Notes: generated by a model not told the origin, from the letters alone. Shown: positions 28,129 through 36,780, numbered from the stretch's first letter. The stretch: 55,046 nt of DNA from Martinezella rhizogenes (GCA_013322215.1 JAAMEZ010000005.1:1-55046); one strand, 5' to 3'. Program-made: numbers and translations.

Positions 28129-28133
28129 AGGTA

Positions 28134-28745
28134 ATGGACGCCATTGTAAAGAACTTTCCGCAAGTCACTGATTCCGAACGCCCGTCGCAGCAGGAAGCTG
28201 AAGACGCAGTCCGCGTTCTCCTTCGCTGGGCCGGCGATGATCCGCGTCGCGAAGGCCTGCTCGATACGCCCGCGCGCGTCGCCAAGGCCTACCGCGAGCT
28301 CTTCGGCGGCTACGAACTGAATCCCGAGGATGTGCTCGGCCGCACTTTCGAAGAAGTCTCCGGCTACGATGACATCGTCCTCGAGCGTGATGTTCCATTC
28401 TACTCGCATTGCGAACATCATATGGTGCCGATCATCGGTAAGGCGCATGTCGCCTATCTGCCGAGCGGTCGTGTTCTTGGCCTGTCGAAAATCGCCCGCG
28501 TCGTCGATATTTTTGCGCGCCGCCTGCAGACGCAGGAAGCCATGACGGCCCAGATCGCCAATGCGATTGACGAGTCGCTGCGTCCGCGCGGCGTTGCGGT
28601 GATGATCGACGCCGAACATATGTGCATGTCCATGCGTGGTATAAAGAAGCAGGGCTCCTCGACGCTGACGATGACCTTCACGGGTGCCTTCAAGGCCGAT
28701 CCGGCTGAACAGGCCCGTTTCATGTCTTTGGTCCGGGGTCGCTGA
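28134..28745 (+). CDS. folE: GTP cyclohydrolase I
   Basis: A 203-residue FolE that converts GTP to 7,8-dihydroneopterin triphosphate, the first step of folate synthesis. It contains the zinc-binding cysteine in [21 protein letters not shown], the second cysteine in [14 protein letters not shown] and the active-site pattern [17 protein letters not shown]. The N-terminal helix ([22 protein letters not shown]) is the family standard. hisI follows after 25 bases. The upstream leader is highly structured and may control translation. Confidence 0.98.
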   Translation: MDAIVKNFPQVTDSERPSQQEAEDAVRVLLRWAGDDPRREGLLDTPARVAKAYRELFGGYELNPEDVLGRTFEEVSGYDDIVLERDVPFYSHCEHHMVPIIGKAHVAYLPSGRVLGLSKIARVVDIFARRLQTQEAMTAQIANAIDESLRPRGVAVMIDAEHMCMSMRGIKKQGSSTLTMTFTGAFKADPAEQARFMSLVRGR

Positions 28746-28770
28746 CCGGGCTTTAACGAAAGAGCCGGAA

Positions 28771-29220
28771 ATGAACCTGATTTTCAATGCTCCCTCCGAA
28801 GATAAATCCGAGTTGGAGGATGCAGGCGATTTCACGCCCCGTTTCGACGATCGCGGTCTGATCACCGCGATCGTGACGGATGCGCATGACGGCGAGCTGC
28901 TGATGGTCGCGCATATGAACGCCGAGGCGCTCGCCCTGACGATCAAGACCGGCACGGCGCACTATTTCAGCCGCTCGCGCGGGAAAATCTGGAAAAAGGG
29001 CGAAACCTCCGGAAACCTTCAGACAGTGAAGGAAATCCGAACGGATTGCGATCAGGATGCAATCTGGCTGAAAGTGGAGGTCGCCGGACATGATGCGACG
29101 TGCCATACTGGACGCCGTTCCTGCTTCTACCGAACGGTTGAGCTCGAAGATGGGAAGCCGGTGCTGAGCGTGGTCGACGATCACCTGCATTTCAATCCGG
29201 AAGACGTCTACAAGCAGTAG
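28771..29220 (+). CDS. hisI: phosphoribosyl-AMP cyclohydrolase
   Basis: A 149-residue enzyme for the third step of histidine synthesis, opening the purine ring of PR-AMP. It is the stand-alone HisI type without the HisE domain. Metal-binding aspartates are in [15 protein letters not shown], and the zinc cysteines are in [13 protein letters not shown]. The start [12 protein letters not shown] at 28771 is preceded by AGAGCCGGAA. It follows folE by 25 bases on the same strand, and both enzymes share a purine-ring-opening chemistry, so joint transcription is likely. Confidence 0.97.
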   Translation: MNLIFNAPSEDKSELEDAGDFTPRFDDRGLITAIVTDAHDGELLMVAHMNAEALALTIKTGTAHYFSRSRGKIWKKGETSGNLQTVKEIRTDCDQDAIWLKVEVAGHDATCHTGRRSCFYRTVELEDGKPVLSVVDDHLHFNPEDVYKQ

Positions 29221-29327
29221 ACCTATCGGTGATGGTGTTTCAACAAGCCACAACCAGTATACGATTTGGAAACGAAAAAGGGACAGTATTTTAGCCGAGG
29301 CACACGGAGCCTCGGAGGAGGCGTAAA

Positions 29328-30287
29328 ATGCTGAATTGGGGGTTGAATCGTCATATCGGCGGACAGAGCTCGACCGGTTCAGGCCTCACGCAGGATACGT
29401 CTACCCCGCTTCTCCCTCCGGCCCCTCCCAAAAAAGTGAAGATTGCCTTGGCGCTCGGCGGTGGTGCTGCGCGCGGCTGGGCGCATATCGGTGTTTTGCG
29501 CGCGCTCGATGAAGCCGGCATCGCAGTCGGCATGATTGCCGGCACGTCGATCGGCGCCCTCGTCGGTGGCTGCTATCTCGCGGGCAAGCTGGACGAACTT
29601 GAGGCCTTCGCGCGTTCGCTGACAATGCGACGCATCGCCAGCCTGCTCGATCTCACCATCGGTGGAAGCGGACTGTTCGGCGGCATGCGGCTCACCAAGC
29701 GCATGCAGGAGCATCTGGAGGGATTTTCCATCGAGGATCTCGATCGTCCCTTCGTCGCCGTCGCGTCGGAGTTGAATACCGGCCATGAAGTCTGGATTGC
29801 CAATGGCTCTCTCATCACAGCGCTGCGGGCATCATATGCCCTGCCCGGCATTTTCGAGCCGGTGCGCTCCAACGGCCGTACGCTGGTCGATGGTGCCCTG
29901 GTCAATCCCGTGCCGGTTTCGGTCTGCCGGACTTATGAACAGCCGTTGGTTGTCGCGGTAAACCTGCACTATGATCTCTATGGCCGGTCCGCGGTAGTGA
30001 AACATAATGTCGGCCCGCCAAACGGTGATCTGCTGCGCCGCGAAGATGCGCCCGCCATGAAACTCGGCATGACCGGTGTCATGGTACAGGCCTTCAACAT
30101 AATACAGGACAGAATTGCGCGTGCGCGCCTTGCCGGCGACCCGCCCGATCTGGCGCTGCATCCGCGCCTCAGCGATATCGGCCTTTCGGAGTTTCATCGT
30201 GCTGGCGAAGCAATAGAGCGCGGCTATGAAGAGGCATCGGCAAGATTGACCGAAATCCGGCGCATGCAGGAAGCCTACGCGCGTTAA
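29328..30287 (+). CDS. patatin-like phospholipase/RssA-type protein
   Basis: A 319-residue patatin-fold hydrolase. The oxyanion loop is GGGAARGWAHIGVL, the nucleophile elbow is AGTSIGALVGGCYL, and the catalytic aspartate is in TLVDGALVNPVP. It resembles the RssA/NTE-type subfamily and would act on phospholipids or related esters. The first 30 residues are a poorly conserved, Pro-rich stretch with no clear signal peptide. A GGAGGAGG site directly precedes the ATG. It lies 107 bases after hisI. Confidence 0.9.
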   Translation: MLNWGLNRHIGGQSSTGSGLTQDTSTPLLPPAPPKKVKIALALGGGAARGWAHIGVLRALDEAGIAVGMIAGTSIGALVGGCYLAGKLDELEAFARSLTMRRIASLLDLTIGGSGLFGGMRLTKRMQEHLEGFSIEDLDRPFVAVASELNTGHEVWIANGSLITALRASYALPGIFEPVRSNGRTLVDGALVNPVPVSVCRTYEQPLVVAVNLHYDLYGRSAVVKHNVGPPNGDLLRREDAPAMKLGMTGVMVQAFNIIQDRIARARLAGDPPDLALHPRLSDIGLSEFHRAGEAIERGYEEASARLTEIRRMQEAYAR

Positions 30288-30393
30288 GCTGTGAAAAAAC
30301 GTCGGTCACGCAGACCTTTCCGCCGATGACAGAAAAGGCTCCGCGAACGCCGCACAATCGGTGCTTTACGCTGAGTTCAGGGCGTTGGTTGCT

Positions 30394-30418
30394 GCAATCG
30401 ACCCGCCGGGTCGATTGC
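30394..30418. terminator. strong hairpin between convergent patatin and CBS genes
   Basis: GCAATCGACCC and GGGTCGATTGC form an 11-pair perfect stem with a three-base loop. It sits between the stop codons of two convergent genes and probably limits read-through in both directions, though U-tracts are poor on either side. Confidence 0.6.
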
Positions 30419-30440
30419 TTCGACGGTGCCCGACAGCTCC

Positions 30441-30875
30441 TTACCCGGCGATATAGGCCTTGATCTGCTCGGCCTCGAGTTCGATCTCACGGATGCGCCA
30501 TTTGACGACGTCGCCGATGGAGATGATGCCGGAAAGCTTGCCCTTCTCCTCGACGGGGACGTGACGGAAGCGGCGCATCGTCATCAACTCCATCAATTCG
30601 TCGGTCGTCGTATCTTCCTTGCAGCGGTGGACCTTGGCCGTCATCATCGATGCGATCGGCTTATCGAGGCATTCCTGCCCATGCTTGGCAACTGCATTGA
30701 CGACATCCCGTTCGGTGAAGATGCCGGAAATCTTGCCGCCCGGTCCGACCACCACGATGGCACCGATGCGATTCTCGTTGAGAATCTTCGCGGCCTCTGC
30801 AACGGTCGTATTACCGCCCGTCGTCACGACGTCGCGGCCCTTGGCTTCAAGTATGGCCTTTACGGAAACTGACAT
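30441..30875 (-). CDS. CBS-domain pair protein
   Basis: A 144-residue protein made of two CBS motifs. The first runs from about residue 10 to 65 (VTTGGNTTVAEAAKILNENRIGAIVV, GIFTERDVV). The second runs from about residue 75 to 130 (DTTTDELMELMTMRRFRHVPV, LSGIISIGDVVKWR). It is a stand-alone Bateman module that binds adenine nucleotides in other members. A partner enzyme is not evident. Start at 30875 is set by the GGGAGGA site just before it. Confidence 0.92.
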   Translation of the reverse strand: MSVSVKAILEAKGRDVVTTGGNTTVAEAAKILNENRIGAIVVVGPGGKISGIFTERDVVNAVAKHGQECLDKPIASMMTAKVHRCKEDTTTDELMELMTMRRFRHVPVEEKGKLSGIISIGDVVKWRIREIELEAEQIKAYIAG

Positions 30876-31040
30876 TCGATCCTCCCATCTCGAAAGCATG
30901 ATGAACACCTGAAGCGTCCGATATGTTCCGAAATTACCCCCGGAGCTCAAACCGGCGCCTTGCCCGTCGGTCGGTCGATCTCCTCATCCCACGATCGACG
31001 GATAGCAATGGTGCTCCTGTGTCAGTAAGAAAGCAACAGC

Positions 31041-31811
31041 TCATTCATCGCGTGGTAAAGCTTCCTGAGCTTCTACGGGCGGCTGCCGGTCGAAGGGTGC
31101 AAAAAGCAGGAATCCGAACAGGAAACCACCGATATGAGCATCCCATGCCACCGGCTGAGAGCTGTCGCCGGCAAGGTTGATGCCGAAGGCGACGAGTGCA
31201 TTACCGGCAACCCACATGACGATATAGGCGACGACGGTGCGGCTTCGAAGCGACTCTAAAATGCTAAGGCGCGGGTTGAGATGCGCCTGCCGCATGGAGG
31301 TCTTGCGACCGTCCATAGCTGGAAAGGCAAAGCGGCAGGCCGCCCCCATCAGCGCCGAGACGACGCCGGATGCCCCGATCAGAAGCGTCTGGTCTCCCCA
31401 ATAGAGCGCTGCGTGCAGGAAGGCGGAGGCGGCGGATGAGAAAATCCAGAAAATCACATAACGCAGGGCACCGATGCGTCGCGCCACGGGCGCGGCAAAG
31501 ACCATCAGCCAAAGGCTGTTGAAGACGATATGCTCGATCCCGCCATGCAGCAGCGAATAGGTGACAGGCGTCCACAGCCATTCCAGCCCCTGCTGCGACA
31601 AGGGAAAGGCATAGCGGGCCGGAATGAAGCTGAAGGCGAAATAAATCCAGTTCAGCGTATCGTCCGACCACCATGGCAGGTTCATGACCGCGAAGATGAC
31701 GATCAGGACAGCAAGGCTCGCCAGAATGGCAGGAGGCAGATTGAAGGCCGGCGCGTACTGCTGCGGCCGCGGATTTTCCGGCTCTGGGCGCGGCAGCTGT
31801 TCATCGTCCAT
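31041..31811 (-). CDS. rhomboid-family intramembrane serine protease
   Basis: A 256-residue membrane protease with six predicted helices. Active-site features are all present: His89 and Asn98 in SLLHGGIEHIVFNSLWL, the nucleophile Ser148 in IGASGV (GxSG) and His226 in AHIGGFLFG. The Pro-rich first 25 residues are cytoplasmic. It cleaves membrane-anchored substrates within the bilayer; its substrate is not known. Confidence 0.93.
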   Translation of the reverse strand: MDDEQLPRPEPENPRPQQYAPAFNLPPAILASLAVLIVIFAVMNLPWWSDDTLNWIYFAFSFIPARYAFPLSQQGLEWLWTPVTYSLLHGGIEHIVFNSLWLMVFAAPVARRIGALRYVIFWIFSSAASAFLHAALYWGDQTLLIGASGVVSALMGAACRFAFPAMDGRKTSMRQAHLNPRLSILESLRSRTVVAYIVMWVAGNALVAFGINLAGDSSQPVAWDAHIGGFLFGFLLFAPFDRQPPVEAQEALPRDE

Positions 31812-31863
31812 GTCTTGCTCGGCTTATCGATAAAGGTCATCGACACATAGCGCAGCAAAAATC

Positions 31864-31894
31864 AAAAAAAAAGCCGCCCGCAGTATGGGGCGGC
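31864..31894 (-). terminator. Rho-independent terminator (minus strand)
   Basis: GCCGCCC/GGGCGGC, seven pairs with an eight-base loop, followed on the minus strand by nine thymines. It is a textbook terminator with no annotated minus-strand gene directly upstream of it, so it most likely closes a non-coding transcript from the region 31895 to about 32040. Confidence 0.85.
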
Positions 31895-32030
31895 GTACCG
31901 GGATGTTCCTTTCCGGATTGGACCTCGATGGCCCGTCCGGCACCCGGGAAATTCGTGCTGAAGGTCACTTGGTGAAGTGATGAACAAACTCTTACGCCGA
32001 CCAGCCCGCATAGCAACTGAAACTCCTTGT
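31864..32030 (-). ncRNA. candidate small RNA ending at the 31864 terminator
   Basis: The region between the PAS gene start (32129, plus strand) and the terminator has no supported protein on the minus strand but ends in a strong intrinsic terminator. Predicted minus-strand hairpins are CACTT/AAGTG, and GACCT/AGGTC around a GC-rich core. The 5' end and promoter were not identified, so the start coordinate is only a guess. A 49-codon minus-strand frame near 32010 overlaps the terminator and is unlikely to be a protein. Confidence 0.4.
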
Positions 32031-32128
32031 TAACCCTAATGGCCCGGTTCTGGCATGGAATTCGCAAGGTTGGAGTCGAAGGCAATGAATGCCTTTGTAT
32101 TTGAAGTGAAATGGGACACGGACGCATT

Positions 32129-32791
32129 ATGCGCCAGAAGACGAGCATCGATATATTTACCTATTGGGAGCACATACGCGGCAACGCGGATGCCCCCTTG
32201 CGCAATTTGATACAGCCATCGGCGATCGGCCATATTCTTCCCGAGCTGTTCATTCTGGAGAACACGGCGGACGACAATCCCCGCTTTCGTCTGGCCGGTA
32301 CGGCGATCTGCAACCTCATGGGACGCGAGATTCGTGGCGAGGATTTCGCGGCGCTCTGGGCTGGCAGCCAGCAGGACGATCCGGTGCGTATTGCCGCCGG
32401 CGTGATGAGGCATGTTGTTCCTGCATCGATCCATGCGACCGGTTATTGCATCAGCGGCCGCAGCATGACCTTCGAGATGATGTTGCTGCCGGTTCGCACA
32501 TCGAGCGATACTTGCGACAGACTGCTTGGCTGCCTGACGCCCACCGTTTACGCGACATGGCTCGGCAACGAACGTCTGGAATTTCTGGCGCTGGATCGCA
32601 GCCGCCTGCTTCGCGACCGCCCTGCCCGGCTCGTGGAGACGCCGCCCCATCCCGATCCGACGGATCTTCTACCGCATCAGGGAAACACAAGCCTGGGCGA
32701 ATGGATGCGCCGAAAGTTAATTCAAGCAAAAAATGGGCGCGAGAGAGCCGGAATTGACCCAGCTCGGAACAAAATCGACGATCATCTCTAA
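32129..32791 (+). CDS. PAS-fold signalling protein (PAS_5-like)
   Basis: About 220 residues with a central PAS-like region of the alphaproteobacterial PAS_5 type, recognised from TYWEHIRGNADAPLRNLIQPS, then LFILENTADDNPRFRLAGTAIC and GCLTPTVYATWLG. There is no attached kinase, GGDEF or HTH domain; the C-terminal 60 residues are polar and probably disordered. It may be a stand-alone sensor input. An in-frame ATG at 32111 is an alternative start. The next gene, PilZ, is 83 bases downstream on the same strand. Confidence 0.8.
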   Translation: MRQKTSIDIFTYWEHIRGNADAPLRNLIQPSAIGHILPELFILENTADDNPRFRLAGTAICNLMGREIRGEDFAALWAGSQQDDPVRIAAGVMRHVVPASIHATGYCISGRSMTFEMMLLPVRTSSDTCDRLLGCLTPTVYATWLGNERLEFLALDRSRLLRDRPARLVETPPHPDPTDLLPHQGNTSLGEWMRRKLIQAKNGRERAGIDPARNKIDDHL

Positions 32792-32874
32792 GTCATGCCT
32801 CGGGAAAGACAACCTTACCTTAAGGAGTTGCGGCTAATAGTTGGAAGAGACGCAATAGGGTTCAAGACGCTTCC

Positions 32875-33504
32875 ATGCACTCATTCCAGCCGGCCCATGC
32901 GACGCGGCCCAACCAAATGACAGGCAATGCTGTTCGCAATGATCAGCGGACCTTTCAACGGGTTCCGATCAATATGCAGGGCCGCCTGATGCTGGCTAAT
33001 TACGAGGAATTCGAGTGCCTGGTCACCGAGATGTCGCCGGGTGACCTTCATGTCACCTGCCTGGGACGTCCGCGTGCCGACGAGCGCGTTATCGCCTACA
33101 TCGATCACCTTGGCCGCGTCGAGGGCAATGTCGTTGCCGTGGATGGTCGCGGTTTCACCATGTCGATCAACGCGACCGAGCGGAAACGCGAAAAGCTCGC
33201 CGCGCAATTGACCTGGCTTGCCAACAAGCACGAACTCGGCCTGCCGGAGGATCGCCGCCATGATCGTCTGACGCCGCGCAACACCCGCAGTGAGCTCACG
33301 CTCGACGACGGTACGCAATATGTCTGCCGCATCATGGACCTCTCGCTCTCGGGCGCAGCGGTCGATGTCGAGATACGCCCCACGATCGGGATGCCGGTGC
33401 GCCTCGGCAATATGCGTGGCCGCGTCGTCCGCCATTTCATGGAAGGTGTGGCGATTGAATTCCTTTCGCTGCAGTCTCGTGAGACCTTGCGCGAATTTCT
33501 CTGA
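32875..33504 (+). CDS. tandem PilZ-domain protein (c-di-GMP receptor type)
   Basis: A 209-residue protein with two PilZ-like units. The second has an intact c-di-GMP signature: RRHDR (residues 127-131) and DLSLSGA (155-161). The first has RTFQR (25-29), but the second half of the motif is degenerate (EMSPGD, 52-57), so only one site is likely to bind c-di-GMP. It probably couples the second messenger to motility or surface functions. It follows the PAS gene and precedes the iminopeptidase gene. Confidence 0.85.
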   Translation: MHSFQPAHATRPNQMTGNAVRNDQRTFQRVPINMQGRLMLANYEEFECLVTEMSPGDLHVTCLGRPRADERVIAYIDHLGRVEGNVVAVDGRGFTMSINATERKREKLAAQLTWLANKHELGLPEDRRHDRLTPRNTRSELTLDDGTQYVCRIMDLSLSGAAVDVEIRPTIGMPVRLGNMRGRVVRHFMEGVAIEFLSLQSRETLREFL

Positions 33505-33562
33505 TATTGTCATTCTCCCGTCACGCGGCATCGCGAAATAGCGACGCCTGTCTTCCTCCACA

Positions 33563-34540
33563 ATGCGTGACGGCACAATGCTCTACCCGGACACAACTCC
33601 TTTTTCCGAGGGTCTGCTTGAGGTCGGTGACGGCCACAGGATTTACTGGATGCAATCGGGCAATCCGGAAGGGGTGACTGTCCTTATCCTTCACGGCGGT
33701 CCTGGCTCCGGCAGTTCAGCCAGAACGCGGCGCTATTTTGACCCGCGATATTATCGGATCATTCAATTCGACCAGCGTGGCTGCGGCGATAGTCTTCCGC
33801 ATGCGTCGGAACCGGTGATCGATCTCTCGGCCAACACGACATGGCACACGATTGCCGATATCGAGCAATTGCGGTTGCGCCTCGGCGTGGAACGCTGGAT
33901 CGTGTTCGGCAATTCCTGGGGTTGCACGCTTGCGCTCGCCTATGCCGAAACCCATCCCCAACGAGTGAAAAGCTTGCTCCTCGTTGGTATCACCATGACG
34001 AGACAATCGGAAATCGATTGGCTTTACAAAGGTCTCGCCCGCTTCTTTCCAGAGGAATGGGCGCGCTTTCGCGCTGCCGCGCCCGAAGAGGATCGCGATG
34101 GCGATCTGGTGACCGCCTATTATCACCTGCTGCGCGACCCCGATCCTGCAATCCATGTGAAGGCTGCCAGGGATTGGCACGAATGGGAAGCTGCTTCGAT
34201 CCTGGTCGACCCGCGCGAGACCCTGCCGTCTCGCTGGTCCGATCCGCGTTATCTGACGGCACGGGCGCGGATCATCACCCACTATTTCCACCATCTGGCC
34301 TGGCTCGAGGAGCGGCAGATCCTGCGCGACATCCATCGGCTCGCCGGCATCCCTTGCACAATGATCCAGGGCCGCATGGATCTCGAGGCGCCGCTTGTCA
34401 CGGCCTGGGAACTGTCGCAAGCATGGCCGGAGGCGGAACTGGTGGTCGTTGCGAACGCAGCCCACTCACCGGCGGTCGCGGAGATGGCTGCGGCGATCAT
34501 CCGCGCAACCGACGGGCTTCGCAGCGATAGCCAGCAATAA
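33563..34540 (+). CDS. pip: proline iminopeptidase (prolyl aminopeptidase)
   Basis: A 325-residue alpha/beta-hydrolase of peptidase family S33 that releases N-terminal proline from peptides. It shows the HGGPGSGSS oxyanion loop, FDQRGCGDS, the nucleophile elbow GNSWGCTLAL (usually GGSWG), the acidic residue in QGRMDLEAP and the histidine in NAAHSP. Cytoplasmic, with no signal peptide. The start is one of two nearby in-frame codons; MRDGTMLYP is used. Confidence 0.9.
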   Translation: MRDGTMLYPDTTPFSEGLLEVGDGHRIYWMQSGNPEGVTVLILHGGPGSGSSARTRRYFDPRYYRIIQFDQRGCGDSLPHASEPVIDLSANTTWHTIADIEQLRLRLGVERWIVFGNSWGCTLALAYAETHPQRVKSLLLVGITMTRQSEIDWLYKGLARFFPEEWARFRAAAPEEDRDGDLVTAYYHLLRDPDPAIHVKAARDWHEWEAASILVDPRETLPSRWSDPRYLTARARIITHYFHHLAWLEERQILRDIHRLAGIPCTMIQGRMDLEAPLVTAWELSQAWPEAELVVVANAAHSPAVAEMAAAIIRATDGLRSDSQQ

Positions 34541-34931
34541 AATCAAAAATATTTTTTGAGCCGGCTTTCTCAAAATGGGACAGGTTCAGGCTCTTGCGGG
34601 TATTTCCGGCACTTGGCAGGCCTATCGCTACGCGCGCGCTGTATCAGTACAACACGTTTGCAGCTCAGATCGGTGCTCGGACGTTAACGATTCTCGTTGT
34701 TGAAAAGCGTTCTGAAACAGCCGGATATCAAACTCTCGCGTCGCTGCATTCCATACTGAAATTCCTCAAATTTTAATCGAATTTGCCGCGAACTTGAATC
34801 AAGTTTTCTGCGTGTTTTATGAGAATTTTCGCCAGATTTGATTCAACTAAGCCATTAATTTGACTGTGCAATTTTGCGTCAGATAAAATCACGCGTGTCA
34901 TTCTGATCCCAATAAGAACAGGGACAGGGAC
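34541..34931. other. 391-base AT-rich intergenic region before the cysteine-protease gene
   Basis: This stretch is clearly more AT-rich than its surroundings. It holds two TTGANTCAA palindromes (34793-34803 and 34838-34846), each containing the CcrM methylation site GANTC. A third GATTC lies near 34688. No ORF here is supported; a 60-codon plus-strand frame at 34594 has no recognisable features. Confidence 0.5.
34793..34846. promoter_or_regulatory. paired TTGANTCAA palindromes with GANTC sites
   Basis: CTTGAATCAAG (34793-34803) and TTGATTCAA (34838-34846) lie 86-139 bases before the start of the cysteine-protease gene. Their centres are 44 bases apart, about four helical turns. Each centre is a GANTC site methylated by CcrM in alphaproteobacteria. 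This suggests a dimeric regulator and/or methylation-sensitive control. Confidence 0.4.
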
Positions 34932-35537
34932 ATGAACTTTCAAATCGTACTTCGCGGCTTTGCCGCTCTGGCGCTTTCCACTCTTGGCTTCTTCGGCCTT
35001 GCTCAGGCAGCACCCGCCAACATGACGATCACCGGCGACGCCGCCCCTCCGATCGGTCACTATGAGTTCTGCAAGGAAAACCCGCGTGAATGCGCCTATT
35101 CCGGCGGTGACGCAGGCCCGATGATCCTTAACCAGGATAGCTGGAAGACGATCCTGCAGATCAACTACACGGTCAACACGACCATCAAGCCGATGACGGA
35201 TATGGAACTTTACGGCGTCGAAGAGAAGTGGGCGATCCCGACCACCGCTGGCGACTGCGAAGATTTTGCGCTCCTGAAGCGCAAGCAACTCATCGATGCC
35301 GGATTCTCGCCTTCCGATCTGCTCATGACCGTCGTGCTGCAGCCGAACGGCGAAGGTCATGCCGTGCTGACGGTTCGCACGGATCGTGGCGATTTCATTC
35401 TCGATAACATGCGCAACAAGGTGAAGCTCTGGTCTGAGACCGAATATACCTTCCTCAAGCGCCAGTCCGCCGATCACCCGGCTCGCTGGGTCAAGATCCA
35501 GGACGGTCGCGCCGTCGCGGTCGGCAGCTTGAAATAA
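34932..35537 (+). CDS. secreted transglutaminase-like cysteine protease (BTLCP family)
   Basis: A 201-residue exported protein with a signal peptide (ALALSTLGFFGLAQA) and the BTLCP catalytic set: Cys109 in AGDCEDFALLKR, His143 in GEGHAVLTV and Asp158 in DFILDN. The family includes LapG-type proteases that release surface adhesins, but here there is no LapD-like or adhesin gene next to it. It probably acts in the periplasm. A strong terminator follows at 35633. A GGGACAGGGAC motif precedes the ATG. Confidence 0.93.
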   Translation: MNFQIVLRGFAALALSTLGFFGLAQAAPANMTITGDAAPPIGHYEFCKENPRECAYSGGDAGPMILNQDSWKTILQINYTVNTTIKPMTDMELYGVEEKWAIPTTAGDCEDFALLKRKQLIDAGFSPSDLLMTVVLQPNGEGHAVLTVRTDRGDFILDNMRNKVKLWSETEYTFLKRQSADHPARWVKIQDGRAVAVGSLK

Positions 35538-35632
35538 GCGCTCTTCACACAGGATCATCGGCGACCTAGCGTCGATGGTCAAAGTCAGAGGCCCGGTCTC
35601 GTCCCCTGATTTCTGTCCAGGCCGGTGCCTCT

Positions 35633-35668
35633 GAGCCGTTCCCACTGTCCCGGGGAACGGCTCTTTTT
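35633..35668 (+). terminator. Rho-independent terminator after the cysteine-protease gene
   Basis: GAGCCGTTCCC (35633-35643) pairs with GGGAACGGCTC (35653-35663), followed by five thymines. It is directly preceded by a second GC-rich stem (AGAGGC 35587-35592 with GCCTCT 35627-35632). Confidence 0.9.
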
Positions 35669-35749
35669 CGTTTGTGGGCCGGCCTCAAGGCATGCGCTGA
35701 AAATATCCCGAGAATTTAACTGTGCCATAGCATGGCTTGCGACGTATAT

Positions 35750-35765
35750 TTAACCGTCGGTTAAC
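35750..35765 (+). promoter_or_regulatory. perfect CtrA-box TTAA-N7-TTAAC
   Basis: TTAA (35750-35753), seven bases, TTAAC (35761-35765) exactly fits the CtrA full-site consensus. The two halves are also an inverted repeat (TTAACC-GTC-GGTTAA). It lies 107-122 bases before the ATG of the membrane protein at 35872. CtrA is the cell-cycle response regulator of Rhizobiales. The match supports the later start for that gene. Confidence 0.55.
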
Positions 35766-35871
35766 TATCGTGGCGCCAATCATCATTCCAACGAGACTCA
35801 AAAAAGTCAGATGCCGCGAGGCTTTGCCATCGATGATGGCGACCGGAGCGGAAAGAAATGAAGGCAAGAGT

Positions 35872-36642
35872 ATGGCTCCTCCTCTGTCATCCGCCGCAAT
35901 GATCGAAGAAAGACCGCTGATATCGAGCGGCTTTGTCTATCGACTCACGGCTGGTGTTGCTGTTCTGGCAGCCTTGACCGTCGCCATATCCGTTGGTGGA
36001 CACTGGCTTGGTGAGAAAATTTCGCTTGCAGGCCATACGACCGATACCAAGCCCATCTCTGTCACGATCGGCGACGACATGATGCGTCTGGCTGCAAATA
36101 CCATCCGCTTTCCGAGCGAGCGTTCGGACGGTACGGCAGAGCGTCTCGATCTCTACCTGACCTGGCCGCAGATGCAGGGGTATAGCGAAGCCGATCGCAT
36201 GCGCTTCGACGATATCTCGCAATCGTCCTCGCTGATCTTCCTGCAAATCAGCCAGAGCACGATGTCTCATGACATGTCCGGCCGGCTCGGTCCGATCTAT
36301 TCGCAGCTGATGGACGGGGCCGCCTATGCCGGTCCCCATGGCCTCACGGCGCATCGGCTGCGTGCGGATGCCGGCTATAACGATGAAATCCTTTTGACGG
36401 CGGCGCGGCCTGGCGAGACCGATTACGTCGTGCGCTGCCTCCTGCCCTCTTCGCCCGCGATGGCAACCAGCGGCGACTGTCAAAGGGACATCAAGGTCGG
36501 TAAGGATTTGAGCGTTCTCTACCGCTTTTCCAGCAATCAGCTGGGTGATTGGCGTGCGATGGATGCAGCCGTCCAGAACTTCGTCAATATCCACCTTGTG
36601 GATAATGCCGCGCCTGCGGCAACAGCCGTCGGCGGCCGCTAA
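35872..36642 (+). CDS. membrane-anchored protein of unknown function, possibly CtrA-regulated
   Basis: A 256-residue protein with one predicted membrane helix near the N-terminus (LTAGVAVLAALTVAISVGG) and a large C-terminal domain probably in the periplasm. Two cysteines (RCLLPSS, GDCQRD) could form a disulfide. The pattern LYLTWPQMQGYSEADRMRFDD is distinctive, but I do not recognise a family. The start at 35872 is preferred because the upstream 45 codons overlap a CtrA box. Downstream is the D-Ala-D-Ala carboxypeptidase gene, hinting at a cell-envelope role. Confidence 0.75.
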   Translation: MAPPLSSAAMIEERPLISSGFVYRLTAGVAVLAALTVAISVGGHWLGEKISLAGHTTDTKPISVTIGDDMMRLAANTIRFPSERSDGTAERLDLYLTWPQMQGYSEADRMRFDDISQSSSLIFLQISQSTMSHDMSGRLGPIYSQLMDGAAYAGPHGLTAHRLRADAGYNDEILLTAARPGETDYVVRCLLPSSPAMATSGDCQRDIKVGKDLSVLYRFSSNQLGDWRAMDAAVQNFVNIHLVDNAAPAATAVGGR

Positions 36643-36780
36643 AATGGCGCAGAAACCTGAAACCAACTGTTCATCATAAACCGATTGGTAACGCTAAGCC
36701 TCTATTGTTGAACGGAATGGCCGTTCATGGAGGCGGCGGCCGGACAATCGAGAATGTACATGCAAGCAGAGAGTGATTTA

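Larger units (their letters stand above)
27730..28133. other. 404-base divergent intergenic region between the NifU-like gene and folE
   Basis: The first half holds the mosaic repeat (27756-27870). A strong hairpin, GTGTCC-GTTTA-GGACAC, lies at 27894-27910. The rest is the long folE leader with several nested stems (28031-28128). No ORF here has coding support. Confidence 0.6.
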
